Below are positions 9,302 to 17,846 of a DNA stretch of 64,000 bases, piece by piece. Made by a program: the position numbers and the translations under genes. The notes under the pieces were generated by a model. That model did not search any database, was not told the DNA's origin, and saw nothing but the letters and a program-made list of their open reading frames with translations. Numbering within the stretch: position 1 is the stretch's first letter; each line of letters begins with the position of its first letter. The stretch lies in assembly GCA_902774815.1 (NCBI GenBank), contig CACYJV010000015.1, positions 1 through 64,000 of the forward strand, in the 5' to 3' direction. The stretch comes from an uncultured Prevotellaceae bacterium (GTDB lineage: Bacteria > Bacteroidota > Bacteroidia > Bacteroidales > Bacteroidaceae).

Positions 9302-10765
9302 ATGCAAAGACTGATACAAAAGATTGCGGAACGCATCACAGCGGAATATACCCGTCTGTCGATAGTGAGTAACCCAGACGGGGTGCTCACCAATCCTGTC
9401 GTACAGTCTCATCTCCTTTCGGAATGCGGATTGAATGTCGTAGTTGGCTCACAACTCCAGTTGCGCATCCACTATGAGCTAATCTACAAGGCTTCAGAGA
9501 ATGACCGTTTCGTTTATGTTTGTCCAAATACAGACACTCTGTTGCCGGACATGGTGCAGGAAGCGAGAATAACTGATTTCGGTATTGGGCAGTTATTCCC
9601 TCTGTTTGCAGACAAGAACCTATTGCAGCAACTCAGTTTTGAAGAACTGGTCATGCTCAGCCATAAGATGGGGACACGTCGTATCAACATGGCAGAGGGT
9701 AAGCGTATGGTAGAGGACATCCGTAACGAAGAGAATGAAAAGCGAAAACATTCTGCTGAACATTATCGCCAGAAGCTACAGTCAGTTGCACTTGACTGGG
9801 GGATGATGGGCCAGACAGTAAAAGCTGTTAGCGATATTATCGCAGAAGCAGCCCTGGCCGGGGTATATGACCAACTAACAGAAGAATGGACTCGTGTCAA
9901 CGAGAGCTTTCAAGGCTGGCTGGATAGTAACTATTTCGCCTTGCAAAACAGCAATCCATTATTGCGACCAGCCTGTGTAAATAGTATCTTGCCACATCTT
10001 GCAGACAAGTTTGGCAGTGGCGATAAAATTGCTTTAGTTGTTGTTGACGGCCTTGCCTTCTGGCAGTGGTGTATTCTTGCAAGATATTTGCAGAAGAATC
10101 ACTATACAATCAAAGAAGACTTTACTACAGCATGGCTACCCACCATCACAATGCTCTCACGTCAGGCCATCTTCCGTGGCGACCGTCCACAGATGGACTA
10201 CAAACAATCACCAGAGGCGGAACGTCGATTATGGCACGACTTCTGGCAACAGGTGGGTATGTCATCCTATGAACTGCAATACCTCTATGATAACGAAGAG
10301 TTTGCAATCAATGAAGGTGTCAACCGTCTGTCATACGTCACAGTAGAAATGGATCATAAGATGCACGCTTCACGAGATATGCGCGACCTTGCCGTACTGA
10401 CAGATGTATGGGCTCCTCGTTTCTGTGAACAACTGAAGGTGCTGAAAAACATGGGCTTCACCATCTATCTCACATCCGACCACGGTAGCACTGCTGCTAC
10501 AGGTCAACGTCCGTTGACACAGGTGGAAAAAGTGTTCCTCTACAAAGATGGCAGTCGTGGTAAACGCCACCTGATATATAACAGTAACCATGCTGACGAA
10601 CAGCGCAGGCTCTACGACAGCGCATCAGAAAGCATGAAGTTGCTAAAGCGTGATAACTGGTTGGCAGTTCGAGATTTCGGAGCGTTTGAACGTTCTGGAG
10701 TCTCACTCATTACTCATGGAGGTTGCAGCTTCACAGAAGTTGTGGTGCCCTTCGTACAACTATAA
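9302..10765 (+). CDS. pglZ: PglZ-domain protein
   Basis: A 487-residue PglZ protein of the alkaline-phosphatase superfamily, the hallmark of BREX and Pgl defence systems. The family landmarks are in order: VVVDG with D249, the PTIT...SR...FRG nucleophile region (280-293), TSDHGS with D393-H394, and the C-terminal THGG with H472. The residues expected to bind metals and form the active site therefore look intact. The protein is shorter than the PglZ proteins of BREX types 1 and 2 and seems to consist of an N-terminal helical region plus the PglZ domain. It lies 6 bases after the methylase and 11 bases before the next gene. The exact biochemical role of PglZ is unsettled. Confidence 0.9.
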   Translation: MQRLIQKIAERITAEYTRLSIVSNPDGVLTNPVVQSHLLSECGLNVVVGSQLQLRIHYELIYKASENDRFVYVCPNTDTLLPDMVQEARITDFGIGQLFPLFADKNLLQQLSFEELVMLSHKMGTRRINMAEGKRMVEDIRNEENEKRKHSAEHYRQKLQSVALDWGMMGQTVKAVSDIIAEAALAGVYDQLTEEWTRVNESFQGWLDSNYFALQNSNPLLRPACVNSILPHLADKFGSGDKIALVVVDGLAFWQWCILARYLQKNHYTIKEDFTTAWLPTITMLSRQAIFRGDRPQMDYKQSPEAERRLWHDFWQQVGMSSYELQYLYDNEEFAINEGVNRLSYVTVEMDHKMHASRDMRDLAVLTDVWAPRFCEQLKVLKNMGFTIYLTSDHGSTAATGQRPLTQVEKVFLYKDGSRGKRHLIYNSNHADEQRRLYDSASESMKLLKRDNWLAVRDFGAFERSGVSLITHGGCSFTEVVVPFVQL

Positions 10766-10776
10766 AAATTGAAAAT

Positions 10777-11400
10777 ATGGAGAATATCACTATAGGTATC
10801 AATCAGCGTATTCCGATTCACATCCTGGAACTTGCCTTATGCGCAGCTCTTCAGGATGATGCCTCACCTGAATATTTCAGTGAACTGGCTGCAACAGAAT
10901 ACAAAGGAGAAAACCGCATCAAGAAAGCGGTGTCGGTAATCAACAAACTCACCATTCGCAATCCAATCTTTGGCTATCTTCATGAACATACCGATGCAGT
11001 ATTGGCTGCAATGAAGAACAAACATGACAGACCGCTGTTGTTTGGAGCTGTTATATGTGCAGCTTATCCCTTTGGATTCGATACTCTAAGCATCATGGGT
11101 AAGTATTTCCATGTGCAACAGCAAGTGAACACCACATTGATAACACAGCGAATGGCAAGCAAGTATGGTTCCAACCGTTCTTTGCCGAATGCCCTCTATT
11201 GTGTCCTGCCGATGTTCATAGAGGCAGGTCTGCTGAATCGTCCTGTGGCTGGCATCTATGAAGTTATTCGGCAGGAACGATATAGCGAATTTACTCTTTC
11301 TCTTTATCGCAAGGCATTTGTTATCAACAATCCCACATACACGGAGAACGATGACATTGACAGCAACCCATTCTTTGAATTTGTAACCAAAAATTATTAA
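10777..11400 (+). CDS. Small helical protein in the BrxA position
   Basis: A 207-residue protein with no catalytic motif that I recognise. I chose ATG 10777 because the frame runs upstream into pglZ without a better start, and this ATG lies 11 bases after the pglZ stop. It is rich in helices. The central block FGAVICAAYPFGFDTL and the later KYGSNRS...ALYCVLPMFIEAGLL suggest a winged-helix-like DNA-binding fold. BrxA, a DNA-binding BREX protein of about 200 residues, normally closes type 3 operons after pglZ. Position and size fit, but the sequence resemblance is too weak to be sure. Structure prediction against BrxA would decide it. Confidence 0.5.
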   Translation: MENITIGINQRIPIHILELALCAALQDDASPEYFSELAATEYKGENRIKKAVSVINKLTIRNPIFGYLHEHTDAVLAAMKNKHDRPLLFGAVICAAYPFGFDTLSIMGKYFHVQQQVNTTLITQRMASKYGSNRSLPNALYCVLPMFIEAGLLNRPVAGIYEVIRQERYSEFTLSLYRKAFVINNPTYTENDDIDSNPFFEFVTKNY

Positions 11401-11416
11401 CAAATAACTTACGACT

Positions 11417-14365
11417 ATGCATTTTGACAATCTTGACGCATATCTTGCCTTTGAAGCTCAATTAAGGAGTTTCGGACAAGAGCCTAATGCAGAAATGCTG
11501 GCAGAGAAAGCTAGGCTGGAAGCCGCTCAAAACGTGAACGAAGACGAATATGTCTTTGGCACAATGGCTGCACACAATAAGTTCATGACACCTGAAAAGG
11601 AAAAGGTTGTGCGTGAAATGACTGACCAACTGATGATGGAAGGTGAAAATGCCACCCAACCATGCCTGTTGCTTGGAAAGGTGCAGTGTGGTAAGACTGA
11701 CACTTTCCTTAGCATCATGGGACTGTGTTTTGATCGAGGCATTGATGTTGCAGTGGTGATGACTAAGGGAACCAATACGCTGACAAAGCAGACTATTGAA
11801 CGTCTGAATAAGGAATTCCGCTTCTTCAAGGATGATGGCACCTACGGTCAGAAGGTTGTCATATACATCTATGACATTCTTGACCTCTATAAACGAGGCG
11901 GACTTAGCGATTATCAGCTTAATGACCCTGCCAACAAGTTCATCATTGTCTGCAAGAAAGAAAATACGAACTTGAAAGACCTTATAGAACTGTTTGAAAA
12001 CAATGAGATACTTCGCAGGAAAAAGGTCTTGGTATGTGATGACGAGGCGGACTTTGCCAGTCGGGCATACTATCAGCGTAAGGGAGAACTGTCGCTTCTA
12101 CGAATTGCTGAGCATATAGAAAAGTTTGTTACTCTGCCAGTTTTCTGCCGCTACTTGCAGATTACCGCCACACCATACTCACTTTATTTGCAACCCGATG
12201 GAACAATACAGCTACGTGACGGCCAGGAAGCATCGCCTTGGCTGCCTCGTTATACAGGCTTGGTTCCCATCCACGATAAGTACATTGGTGGAAAACAATA
12301 CTATGTAGATAGCCAAGAGGGTGAAATTGACGATGAGGGAATTTTCCATCCAGCTAACATGTATGGTTGCTTGTATCAGCCTGTTGACCAAATCTGTATC
12401 GACATCTTGTCGGCACGTAACGAGTTCTATCTAGAATCCCGTGCACACTCGGAGAATCTTGATTCGCTGAACTTTGCCGTAGTAAGTTATTTGTTTGCCA
12501 CAGCAGTCCGCAGCATTCAGACAAAGAAGAAAAGTAACAAGAAGTATTATTCCAGTTGTTTGATTCACTGCGAAATCAACAAGCACAAACACGCTTGGCA
12601 AGAAGAATTGATTACAGAAATCATTGAGGATATTAAGCAAGCATTTTTGCATAAGGCAAACTCCGACCTTCACATCCTCGACCTTGAATCAGATGCCTAC
12701 GAGAGCCTTAAACTCAGCAATGAATTGGGGAACAGACAAGGACTCATCAATGAGAAATTCCCCACATTTGCTGAGGTGGAAGCAGAGGTGAAGCGTATTC
12801 TGGAATATAACGATTACACTATCAATGTGGTGAACTCCGAAGAGCCGGGCAAGGTCGCAACCATGCTTAACGACAAAGGACAACTCCGTTTGGAACAGGC
12901 CTTGAATTTCTTCATTGGTGGTTCTATTCTTGACCGAGGCATCACAATAGACAACATGCTCTGCTTCTTCTATGGACGTGACCCGAAGAAATTCCAGATG
13001 GACACAGTACTCCAGCATGCTCGAATGTATGGAGCCCGTGACAAGGAAGACATGGCCTGTACCCGTTTCTTCACGACTCCTGAAATCTATGATGTGCTGA
13101 AGACGATGAATGTGTTTGACGATTATCTCTACCAGTATTTGAAGGCTCACCGTGATACGGTTCAGACAGATGAGTTTACGAGTATGGTTATCGGATATGA
13201 CAGTCGTATCAGTCCAAGTGCCCAGAATAAATACACTCCTGCAAACACGAAGGTTCTGAAGCCATTCCAACGCACTTATCCAGTAGGCTTCCAAACTATA
13301 GAGCCATCAGAGAATAACAAGTTGACGAAGAAGATAGAGGAAGTTCTTCAACATGCCGTAGAAGGAAAAGAGGCAAACGAAGATGGGTTCTATCTTGTTC
13401 ATTACAACGACGTTGTGGAAATCCTTTCGCTTATCCGCGAATCATATACCTATGCCATAGAGTATAATAATGTGGGGTTAGAATGGGACATTAATGATAT
13501 GGTGACACCACTTGAACATCTTACCTATGACACTGACGGTATGGTTCTTGTCACTGTGAGGGGTGACCGTAATTTGAGCCGTGAGCGTGAAAACATCTTT
13601 GACAAACGAGGTCGATTCATTGATGCTCCTGAGGCTGGTGGTGAAATCAACATAGACAAGAAGAATGCCATCGACCGTCCTGTGTTGGTTCTGCTCAAAC
13701 AAAATGGCTTAAAGGATTTGGGGTGGCGAGGAACAGCATTCTTCTGGCCTGTGCTCACCACACCTCAGAATATGAACGCCGGTATCTTTACCATCAATGG
13801 TAATAAGAAATACCGTAAGGCAAAGAAGCAGATAACTCTTGAAACATTGGGCAATTATCCAAAGGAAGAAGTTTTGTCATTGACTATCAAGAAGGAGCAC
13901 TTCTTCGACATCATTCTTGACTACAAGAAAGAAGAAAGTCGTGATATTAAACCGACAACGGCCAATATGTTCTTAGAGAAGGATTTGATGGGAAAGTTTA
14001 TTCTGGTTGAAGGGACAGACCCAGAAAAATACTATGACCTGACAACTGTCAATGATAACATCTTCCCATTTGAAGTAAGAGGCTATAAGTATTTACATCT
14101 GCGTACTTCAATGGATATGAGTGGAAGCCAAGCCATTATTAAGTTGAAGGAGGATGACCCATACGAAATGGTATGTCGTCCGTTTGAACAGCAGGACGTG
14201 GTATATACTGAGTTCAATGAAGGGCAAGATGTGACAGATCAGTCTGCTGGAAACTGGAGCATTGTATATCATCTTGACAAGGTTCTGGAGAAGAAACTTA
14301 CTCCTGATGACACAGAGCAACTACAGAACTATGTAGAGTATTTGGCCAGTATAGAACAGGAATAA
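11417..14365 (+). CDS. Z1-domain NTPase/helicase-like protein
   Basis: A 982-residue protein of the Z1-domain family. It has a Walker A-like GKVQCGKT (87-94), a DDEAD-type Walker B near residue 207 (VCDDEAD) and, in the Z1 region, GGSILDRGITI (about 500-510) followed by QHARMYGAR (about 533-541), which resembles superfamily 2 helicase motif VI. It is therefore likely a DNA-dependent NTPase. Z1 proteins are commonly found beside methylases and restriction nucleases. In canonical type 3 BREX the helicase is BrxHII, and none is visible here, so this protein may take that role (inference). It starts 16 bases after the previous gene and ends 4 bases before the SprT-like gene. The C-terminal 350 residues show no motif I know. 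Confidence 0.8.
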   Translation: MHFDNLDAYLAFEAQLRSFGQEPNAEMLAEKARLEAAQNVNEDEYVFGTMAAHNKFMTPEKEKVVREMTDQLMMEGENATQPCLLLGKVQCGKTDTFLSIMGLCFDRGIDVAVVMTKGTNTLTKQTIERLNKEFRFFKDDGTYGQKVVIYIYDILDLYKRGGLSDYQLNDPANKFIIVCKKENTNLKDLIELFENNEILRRKKVLVCDDEADFASRAYYQRKGELSLLRIAEHIEKFVTLPVFCRYLQITATPYSLYLQPDGTIQLRDGQEASPWLPRYTGLVPIHDKYIGGKQYYVDSQEGEIDDEGIFHPANMYGCLYQPVDQICIDILSARNEFYLESRAHSENLDSLNFAVVSYLFATAVRSIQTKKKSNKKYYSSCLIHCEINKHKHAWQEELITEIIEDIKQAFLHKANSDLHILDLESDAYESLKLSNELGNRQGLINEKFPTFAEVEAEVKRILEYNDYTINVVNSEEPGKVATMLNDKGQLRLEQALNFFIGGSILDRGITIDNMLCFFYGRDPKKFQMDTVLQHARMYGARDKEDMACTRFFTTPEIYDVLKTMNVFDDYLYQYLKAHRDTVQTDEFTSMVIGYDSRISPSAQNKYTPANTKVLKPFQRTYPVGFQTIEPSENNKLTKKIEEVLQHAVEGKEANEDGFYLVHYNDVVEILSLIRESYTYAIEYNNVGLEWDINDMVTPLEHLTYDTDGMVLVTVRGDRNLSRERENIFDKRGRFIDAPEAGGEINIDKKNAIDRPVLVLLKQNGLKDLGWRGTAFFWPVLTTPQNMNAGIFTINGNKKYRKAKKQITLETLGNYPKEEVLSLTIKKEHFFDIILDYKKEESRDIKPTTANMFLEKDLMGKFILVEGTDPEKYYDLTTVNDNIFPFEVRGYKYLHLRTSMDMSGSQAIIKLKEDDPYEMVCRPFEQQDVVYTEFNEGQDVTDQSAGNWSIVYHLDKVLEKKLTPDDTEQLQNYVEYLASIEQE

Positions 14366-14369
14366 GAAA

Positions 14370-15044
14370 ATGAGAGCAACGCTTGAATATATCAAACAAA
14401 AGTTTGATGAATACAATAATCTGATGTTTGAGGGGAAGTTGAAACCACTCCCCTTCAAACTCAGTAATGCCAAGTCATTTCTAGGTGCAGTATTCTTCCA
14501 ACGAGAGAAAAATCCAGATGACACATGGCATTACTATGGCTTTGTGTTCAAGATTAGCACAGTGATGGATTTATCAGAAGATGTAGTGGAAGATACGATT
14601 ATCCACGAGATGATACACTACTACATCATGAGTAATCAGATGCAGGATACGGCACCACATGGCAAACTCTTCATCGCTAAGATGCAGGAGATAAACCGAA
14701 AGTTTAACCGTAATCTTTCAGTCACTCACCGTACAACTAAAGAGGAACAGGATAGTGATAAGAGAATTCAGCAACACATCATTTGTGTATCACGTTTGAA
14801 AACGGGCAAACGCTGCGTTACTGTTGCTACAAAGTCCAAACTATTTGAATTATGGGATGCAATGCCCAACTTTCCCAAAATGGCGGAACTGAGATGGGTG
14901 ATTTCTACCGACCCCTATTTCAATCGCTTCTCTAAAGCTACAAAACCTGGTGTTTATTTTGTTCCTTCGGAAGAGTTGGAAGCGCACTTGAAAGATGCAA
15001 AGGAACTAATCAAACAAGGTAATTCAATTAGAATAAAGAAATAG
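14370..15044 (+). CDS. SprT-like zinc metalloprotease
   Basis: A 224-residue SprT-like protein. The zinc-protease motif HEMIHYY starts at H79 with E80 and H83, and a further likely zinc ligand lies in APHGKLF about 20 residues on. The following KMQEINRKFNRN block is typical of SprT proteins. SprT/Spartan relatives cleave proteins bound or crosslinked to DNA. The start is only 4 bases after the Z1 gene and the stop 1 base before the next small gene, so it is part of the BREX-like operon, not a bystander. SprT is not a standard BREX component. It could clear phage or host proteins from DNA or activate a partner by cleavage; both are inference. Confidence 0.8.
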   Translation: MRATLEYIKQKFDEYNNLMFEGKLKPLPFKLSNAKSFLGAVFFQREKNPDDTWHYYGFVFKISTVMDLSEDVVEDTIIHEMIHYYIMSNQMQDTAPHGKLFIAKMQEINRKFNRNLSVTHRTTKEEQDSDKRIQQHIICVSRLKTGKRCVTVATKSKLFELWDAMPNFPKMAELRWVISTDPYFNRFSKATKPGVYFVPSEELEAHLKDAKELIKQGNSIRIKK

Positions 15045-15045
15045 T

Positions 15046-15237
15046 ATGACCATCAACGAAAGAATAAACAAAAAACTAAAGCCGTGGGGGCTCACTGTCG
15101 AAGATTTGACAAAAGAAGAACTGGCAGAAGCTAAAGAATGTTTGAAGCCTGGAACTATTGATGGCTTTTTCTCCAGTGAAGTATTGATAAAGAAATCTCT
15201 TTTGAAGAGCATTGAGCGCAAAAAGGCAAACACTTAA
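15046..15237 (+). CDS. Small hypothetical protein ending the BREX-like operon
   Basis: A 63-residue charged protein beginning MTINERINKKLKPWGL and ending in a basic helix. The ATG comes 1 base after the sprT-like stop, which suggests translational coupling and makes it a credible gene despite its size. It has no signal peptide, membrane segment or recognisable motif. It could be a regulator or an adaptor of the operon, but nothing in the sequence shows this. It converges on the AAA15 gene with 63 bases between stops. Confidence 0.55.
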   Translation: MTINERINKKLKPWGLTVEDLTKEELAEAKECLKPGTIDGFFSSEVLIKKSLLKSIERKKANT

Positions 15238-15300
15238 CGAGGACTACCATTTTTCTAATCACTTCTATTTTGAGTTTATTGAATGATGCCAATCGCGACA

Positions 15301-16683
15301 TTAGGTATCCAAAAGTGCCTTTAATTTTAATATTGTATTATCTGAACCAAAATCCGGAGAAGCTCCAAAGAGTCCTTTAAGATAACTTCTTTCAAGTTCT
15401 TTGTCGAAGCGTAAGTTAAACTTCTCATCTAAGCGATTTAGTGAGCTCACACCTTCTTTATTTTTTTCGATCAGCCATATTTCATCCCTTCGTAGTAGGT
15501 CTTGATCCATTAAAGTACTTTCATGAGTGGTAAAAATAAGTTGTGTAGAAATGTTATTGGAATATTTGAAGAATAGTTCTATCAATTTTCTCATTAATGC
15601 GGGATGAAGACTGCGTTCCATTTCATCAATCACAAAAACCTTCTCTCCCTGAATCAGATCTAAGATTAGTGGTATATAATCAAATATACGTTGTGTTCCA
15701 TCACTTTCATCACCTAGTGAAAAATACTCTTTTTCATCATTGTCAATTATATTATGAATGGTTTGAAGTTTTTTCGCTTTAATTGCACCATCTACAAAAG
15801 TAATGAGGTATAAATTATTTTCGAATCTAAGTGAACCGAAAGCTTCGGCATTGCTCGATTTCGACAAATCTGTTTTGATGAATTGCTTCATTTCTTGGGC
15901 TATACCGAGTTTTTCAAAATCGACATCAATTAAGTCAATAGCCAGAATACCTGTGTCAAAATACCGCAGCAACTCACCGAAGCCTTCTTTCAGCTGGTCA
16001 TCATTAACTGCTTTCAACATACCACCTTGTTTATATGGAGTATCTGGGAAAAGAACTTTTAAGGTATCAACGAACCATTTTATAACTTCCCAAAGGTCTT
16101 CTATGTTTGAGACGTTATCACGGAGATTACGACTAATTACTTCATGAAGAAACAGTTGGTGTTGGGGGGTTGCTTTAGCAAAAAAGTTCAGAAACTGTCT
16201 TTCTTCCTCTTTTGGATTAAGCTTTATTAGATATGAAATATTGAAAGGCTCTTTTGACGTAATATCCCTTTCAAAAATAAAGTATTCCGTTTTTCGAGTA
16301 ATTTGCTTCAGCCATTCTTTTGAAATTCTTTCTGCATTATAACTAAAACCATACTCATACTTTTTGTTATTACATAATATCTGGTAGATGAAAGTCGTAT
16401 CTTTCTTTTTGCTTTCAGAACTTAAACGAAAAGGATGATACTCTATCAACGTATCTGCATTGGTACCGAATAGTACGAGTCTTTTTCCAAGCTCAAGTGC
16501 TTCTACGAAATTACTCTTACCTCCGGCATTCGGACCAAACAGCGCAGCAGATTTTAAAATCCAATATCTTTTTACTGGCTCTACTTTATGCTCCTTATTC
16601 CTCGATCCCTTGCCTGGCTGAAGTTTGAAAACTTCTCTGTCTCTAAAAGAGAGAAAATTCTCTACTGTAAATTGCTGTAACAT
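15301..16683 (-). CDS. AAA15/OLD-like ATPase, probable abortive-infection type protein
   Basis: A 460-residue ABC-type ATPase of the AAA15/AAA21 group. Residues MLQQFTVENFLSF open the usual N-terminal strand, the Walker A is GPNAGGKS (50-57), and the Walker B is VFVIDEMERSLHP in the C-terminal third, followed by a TTHES...D switch region. Such stand-alone RecF/SMC-like ATPases are common in defence islands, and several (RloC-, OLD- and AbiL-like) restrict phage. No TOPRIM or HNH nuclease domain is visible, and no partner gene follows on the same strand. It has its own promoter (16739-16769), divergent from the CBASS-like operon. The defence role is inferred from family and location. Confidence 0.7.
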   Translation of the reverse strand: MLQQFTVENFLSFRDREVFKLQPGKGSRNKEHKVEPVKRYWILKSAALFGPNAGGKSNFVEALELGKRLVLFGTNADTLIEYHPFRLSSESKKKDTTFIYQILCNNKKYEYGFSYNAERISKEWLKQITRKTEYFIFERDITSKEPFNISYLIKLNPKEEERQFLNFFAKATPQHQLFLHEVISRNLRDNVSNIEDLWEVIKWFVDTLKVLFPDTPYKQGGMLKAVNDDQLKEGFGELLRYFDTGILAIDLIDVDFEKLGIAQEMKQFIKTDLSKSSNAEAFGSLRFENNLYLITFVDGAIKAKKLQTIHNIIDNDEKEYFSLGDESDGTQRIFDYIPLILDLIQGEKVFVIDEMERSLHPALMRKLIELFFKYSNNISTQLIFTTHESTLMDQDLLRRDEIWLIEKNKEGVSSLNRLDEKFNLRFDKELERSYLKGLFGASPDFGSDNTILKLKALLDT

Positions 16684-16738
16684 ATGTGCCCCATGTTAAA
16701 TGGTGTTGCCGCCACCTTTGTTCTTATTTATTCGGGCA

Positions 16739-16769
16739 CAAAGTTAGCGATTTTTTCTCATTCAGGCAA
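16739..16769 (-). promoter_or_regulatory. Promoter of the AAA15 gene
   Basis: On the minus strand there is a TTG at 16769-16767 and TAACTTTG at 16746-16739, separated by exactly 20 bases, matching the Bacteroidetes TTG-N20-TAnnTTTG consensus. Transcription would start near 16732, about 50 bases before the ATG at 16683. Confidence 0.75.
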
Positions 16770-16839
16770 GAAATCTTGGATAAATAGTTTAATTAAGGGT
16801 AGCAAAATGAGATTATTTCACATTTTGTTGTGTTTTTAT

Positions 16840-16870
16840 TTGTTGAATTATATAAAATATAGTATATTTG
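16840..16870 (+). promoter_or_regulatory. Promoter of the CBASS-like operon
   Basis: TTG at 16840-16842 and TATATTTG at 16863-16870 are separated by exactly 20 bases, the Bacteroidetes consensus. Transcription would start near 16877, about 25 bases before the ATG at 16902. The surrounding 100 bases are very A+T-rich. It is divergent from the AAA15 promoter, with 70 bases between the two -33 elements. Confidence 0.8.
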
Positions 16871-16901
16871 CAGCCGATAACAAAATATAAAATTTTAAAA
16901 T

Positions 16902-17843
16902 ATGAGTTTTGATAAAAATAAACATTTGAGAGAGGTGCTAGACACACACAAGATGCATCACGTACAAGAATTCGTGGATAAGGTCAAGAATCGTAGAGAA
17001 GAGATAAAGGTCAAGATGCACGACCAATACGGTAGCGACAAATATTCATCGTTTGGCTCTGGCAGCTTTGCAAAACATACCGCTACTAATGTGAAGTTTG
17101 ACCTTGACTTGGTAGAGCCTTTCAAACATAGCGCCTTCGGTTCTTTGCAAGATATGTTTGACAGCGTTCACGATTTTCTGGCTGAGGAATACAAAGATAC
17201 AGGCGTCACTATCCGCAAACAGAAGGTTTCCATTGGCGTAAGCTTTCCGATTGAGGAAGGAGACGACAAACCCGTGGAACTGGACGTTGTGCCTGGGCGC
17301 GAGTTAAAGGATGATGACTATCCCAACTCGCACGATTTGAATCTGTGTTTCAATGAGGACCATTGGGGCTTCAAGAAAGGCACTTACCAGAAAACCAATA
17401 TCCAGAAGCAGATTTCGCATATAGAAGGTAAAACAAGCGAACGCCAGATAATACGCCTCCTGAAAATCTGGAAAAAGCAGAAGGGCAAGAAGTATAAATC
17501 GTTCGTTATTGAGCTGGCCGTCATCAGAGCTTTGGACGGTTATAAAGGTGAGATGGGACTCTGGCCAAGATTGAAATACGTTATGGAGTATCTGCGCGAC
17601 AATATAGCGGACAGCAGTTTTCACCTTTACGACCCAGGCAACTCGAACAACGATGTGATGGCAGCAATGGCGGATTATGACAGGCAGTCGTTTAAGTCGG
17701 ATATGGAATCAATGCTGAACAACATAGACAGCAATCCTGATTTCTACCTTCCTTACTACTTTAAGGTGAACGATAAGTTCAGCGGGTATAAGGAAAAAGA
17801 ATCAGGGGCTGCGTTTCCCACCAGTCCCAAACGTTTTGGATAA
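16902..17843 (+). CDS. CBASS-type cyclic oligonucleotide synthase (CD-NTase)
   Basis: A 313-residue nucleotidyltransferase with the CD-NTase signature. FGSGS at 51-55 is followed by the metal-binding acids D67 and D69 in FDLDLV and a third acid D128 in VELDVVPGR. This is the arrangement of enzymes that make cyclic di- or trinucleotide alarm signals after phage infection. Length is typical. The next two genes encode E2-E1 and JAMM proteins, which define type II CBASS; there they prime the synthase by attaching its C-terminus to a target. The C-terminus here ends in ...TSPKRFG, with the terminal glycine expected of a Cap2 substrate. Cap2 starts 3 bases after this stop. The nucleotide product cannot be read from sequence alone. 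Confidence 0.85.
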   Translation: MSFDKNKHLREVLDTHKMHHVQEFVDKVKNRREEIKVKMHDQYGSDKYSSFGSGSFAKHTATNVKFDLDLVEPFKHSAFGSLQDMFDSVHDFLAEEYKDTGVTIRKQKVSIGVSFPIEEGDDKPVELDVVPGRELKDDDYPNSHDLNLCFNEDHWGFKKGTYQKTNIQKQISHIEGKTSERQIIRLLKIWKKQKGKKYKSFVIELAVIRALDGYKGEMGLWPRLKYVMEYLRDNIADSSFHLYDPGNSNNDVMAAMADYDRQSFKSDMESMLNNIDSNPDFYLPYYFKVNDKFSGYKEKESGAAFPTSPKRFG

Positions 17844-17846
17844 GAT

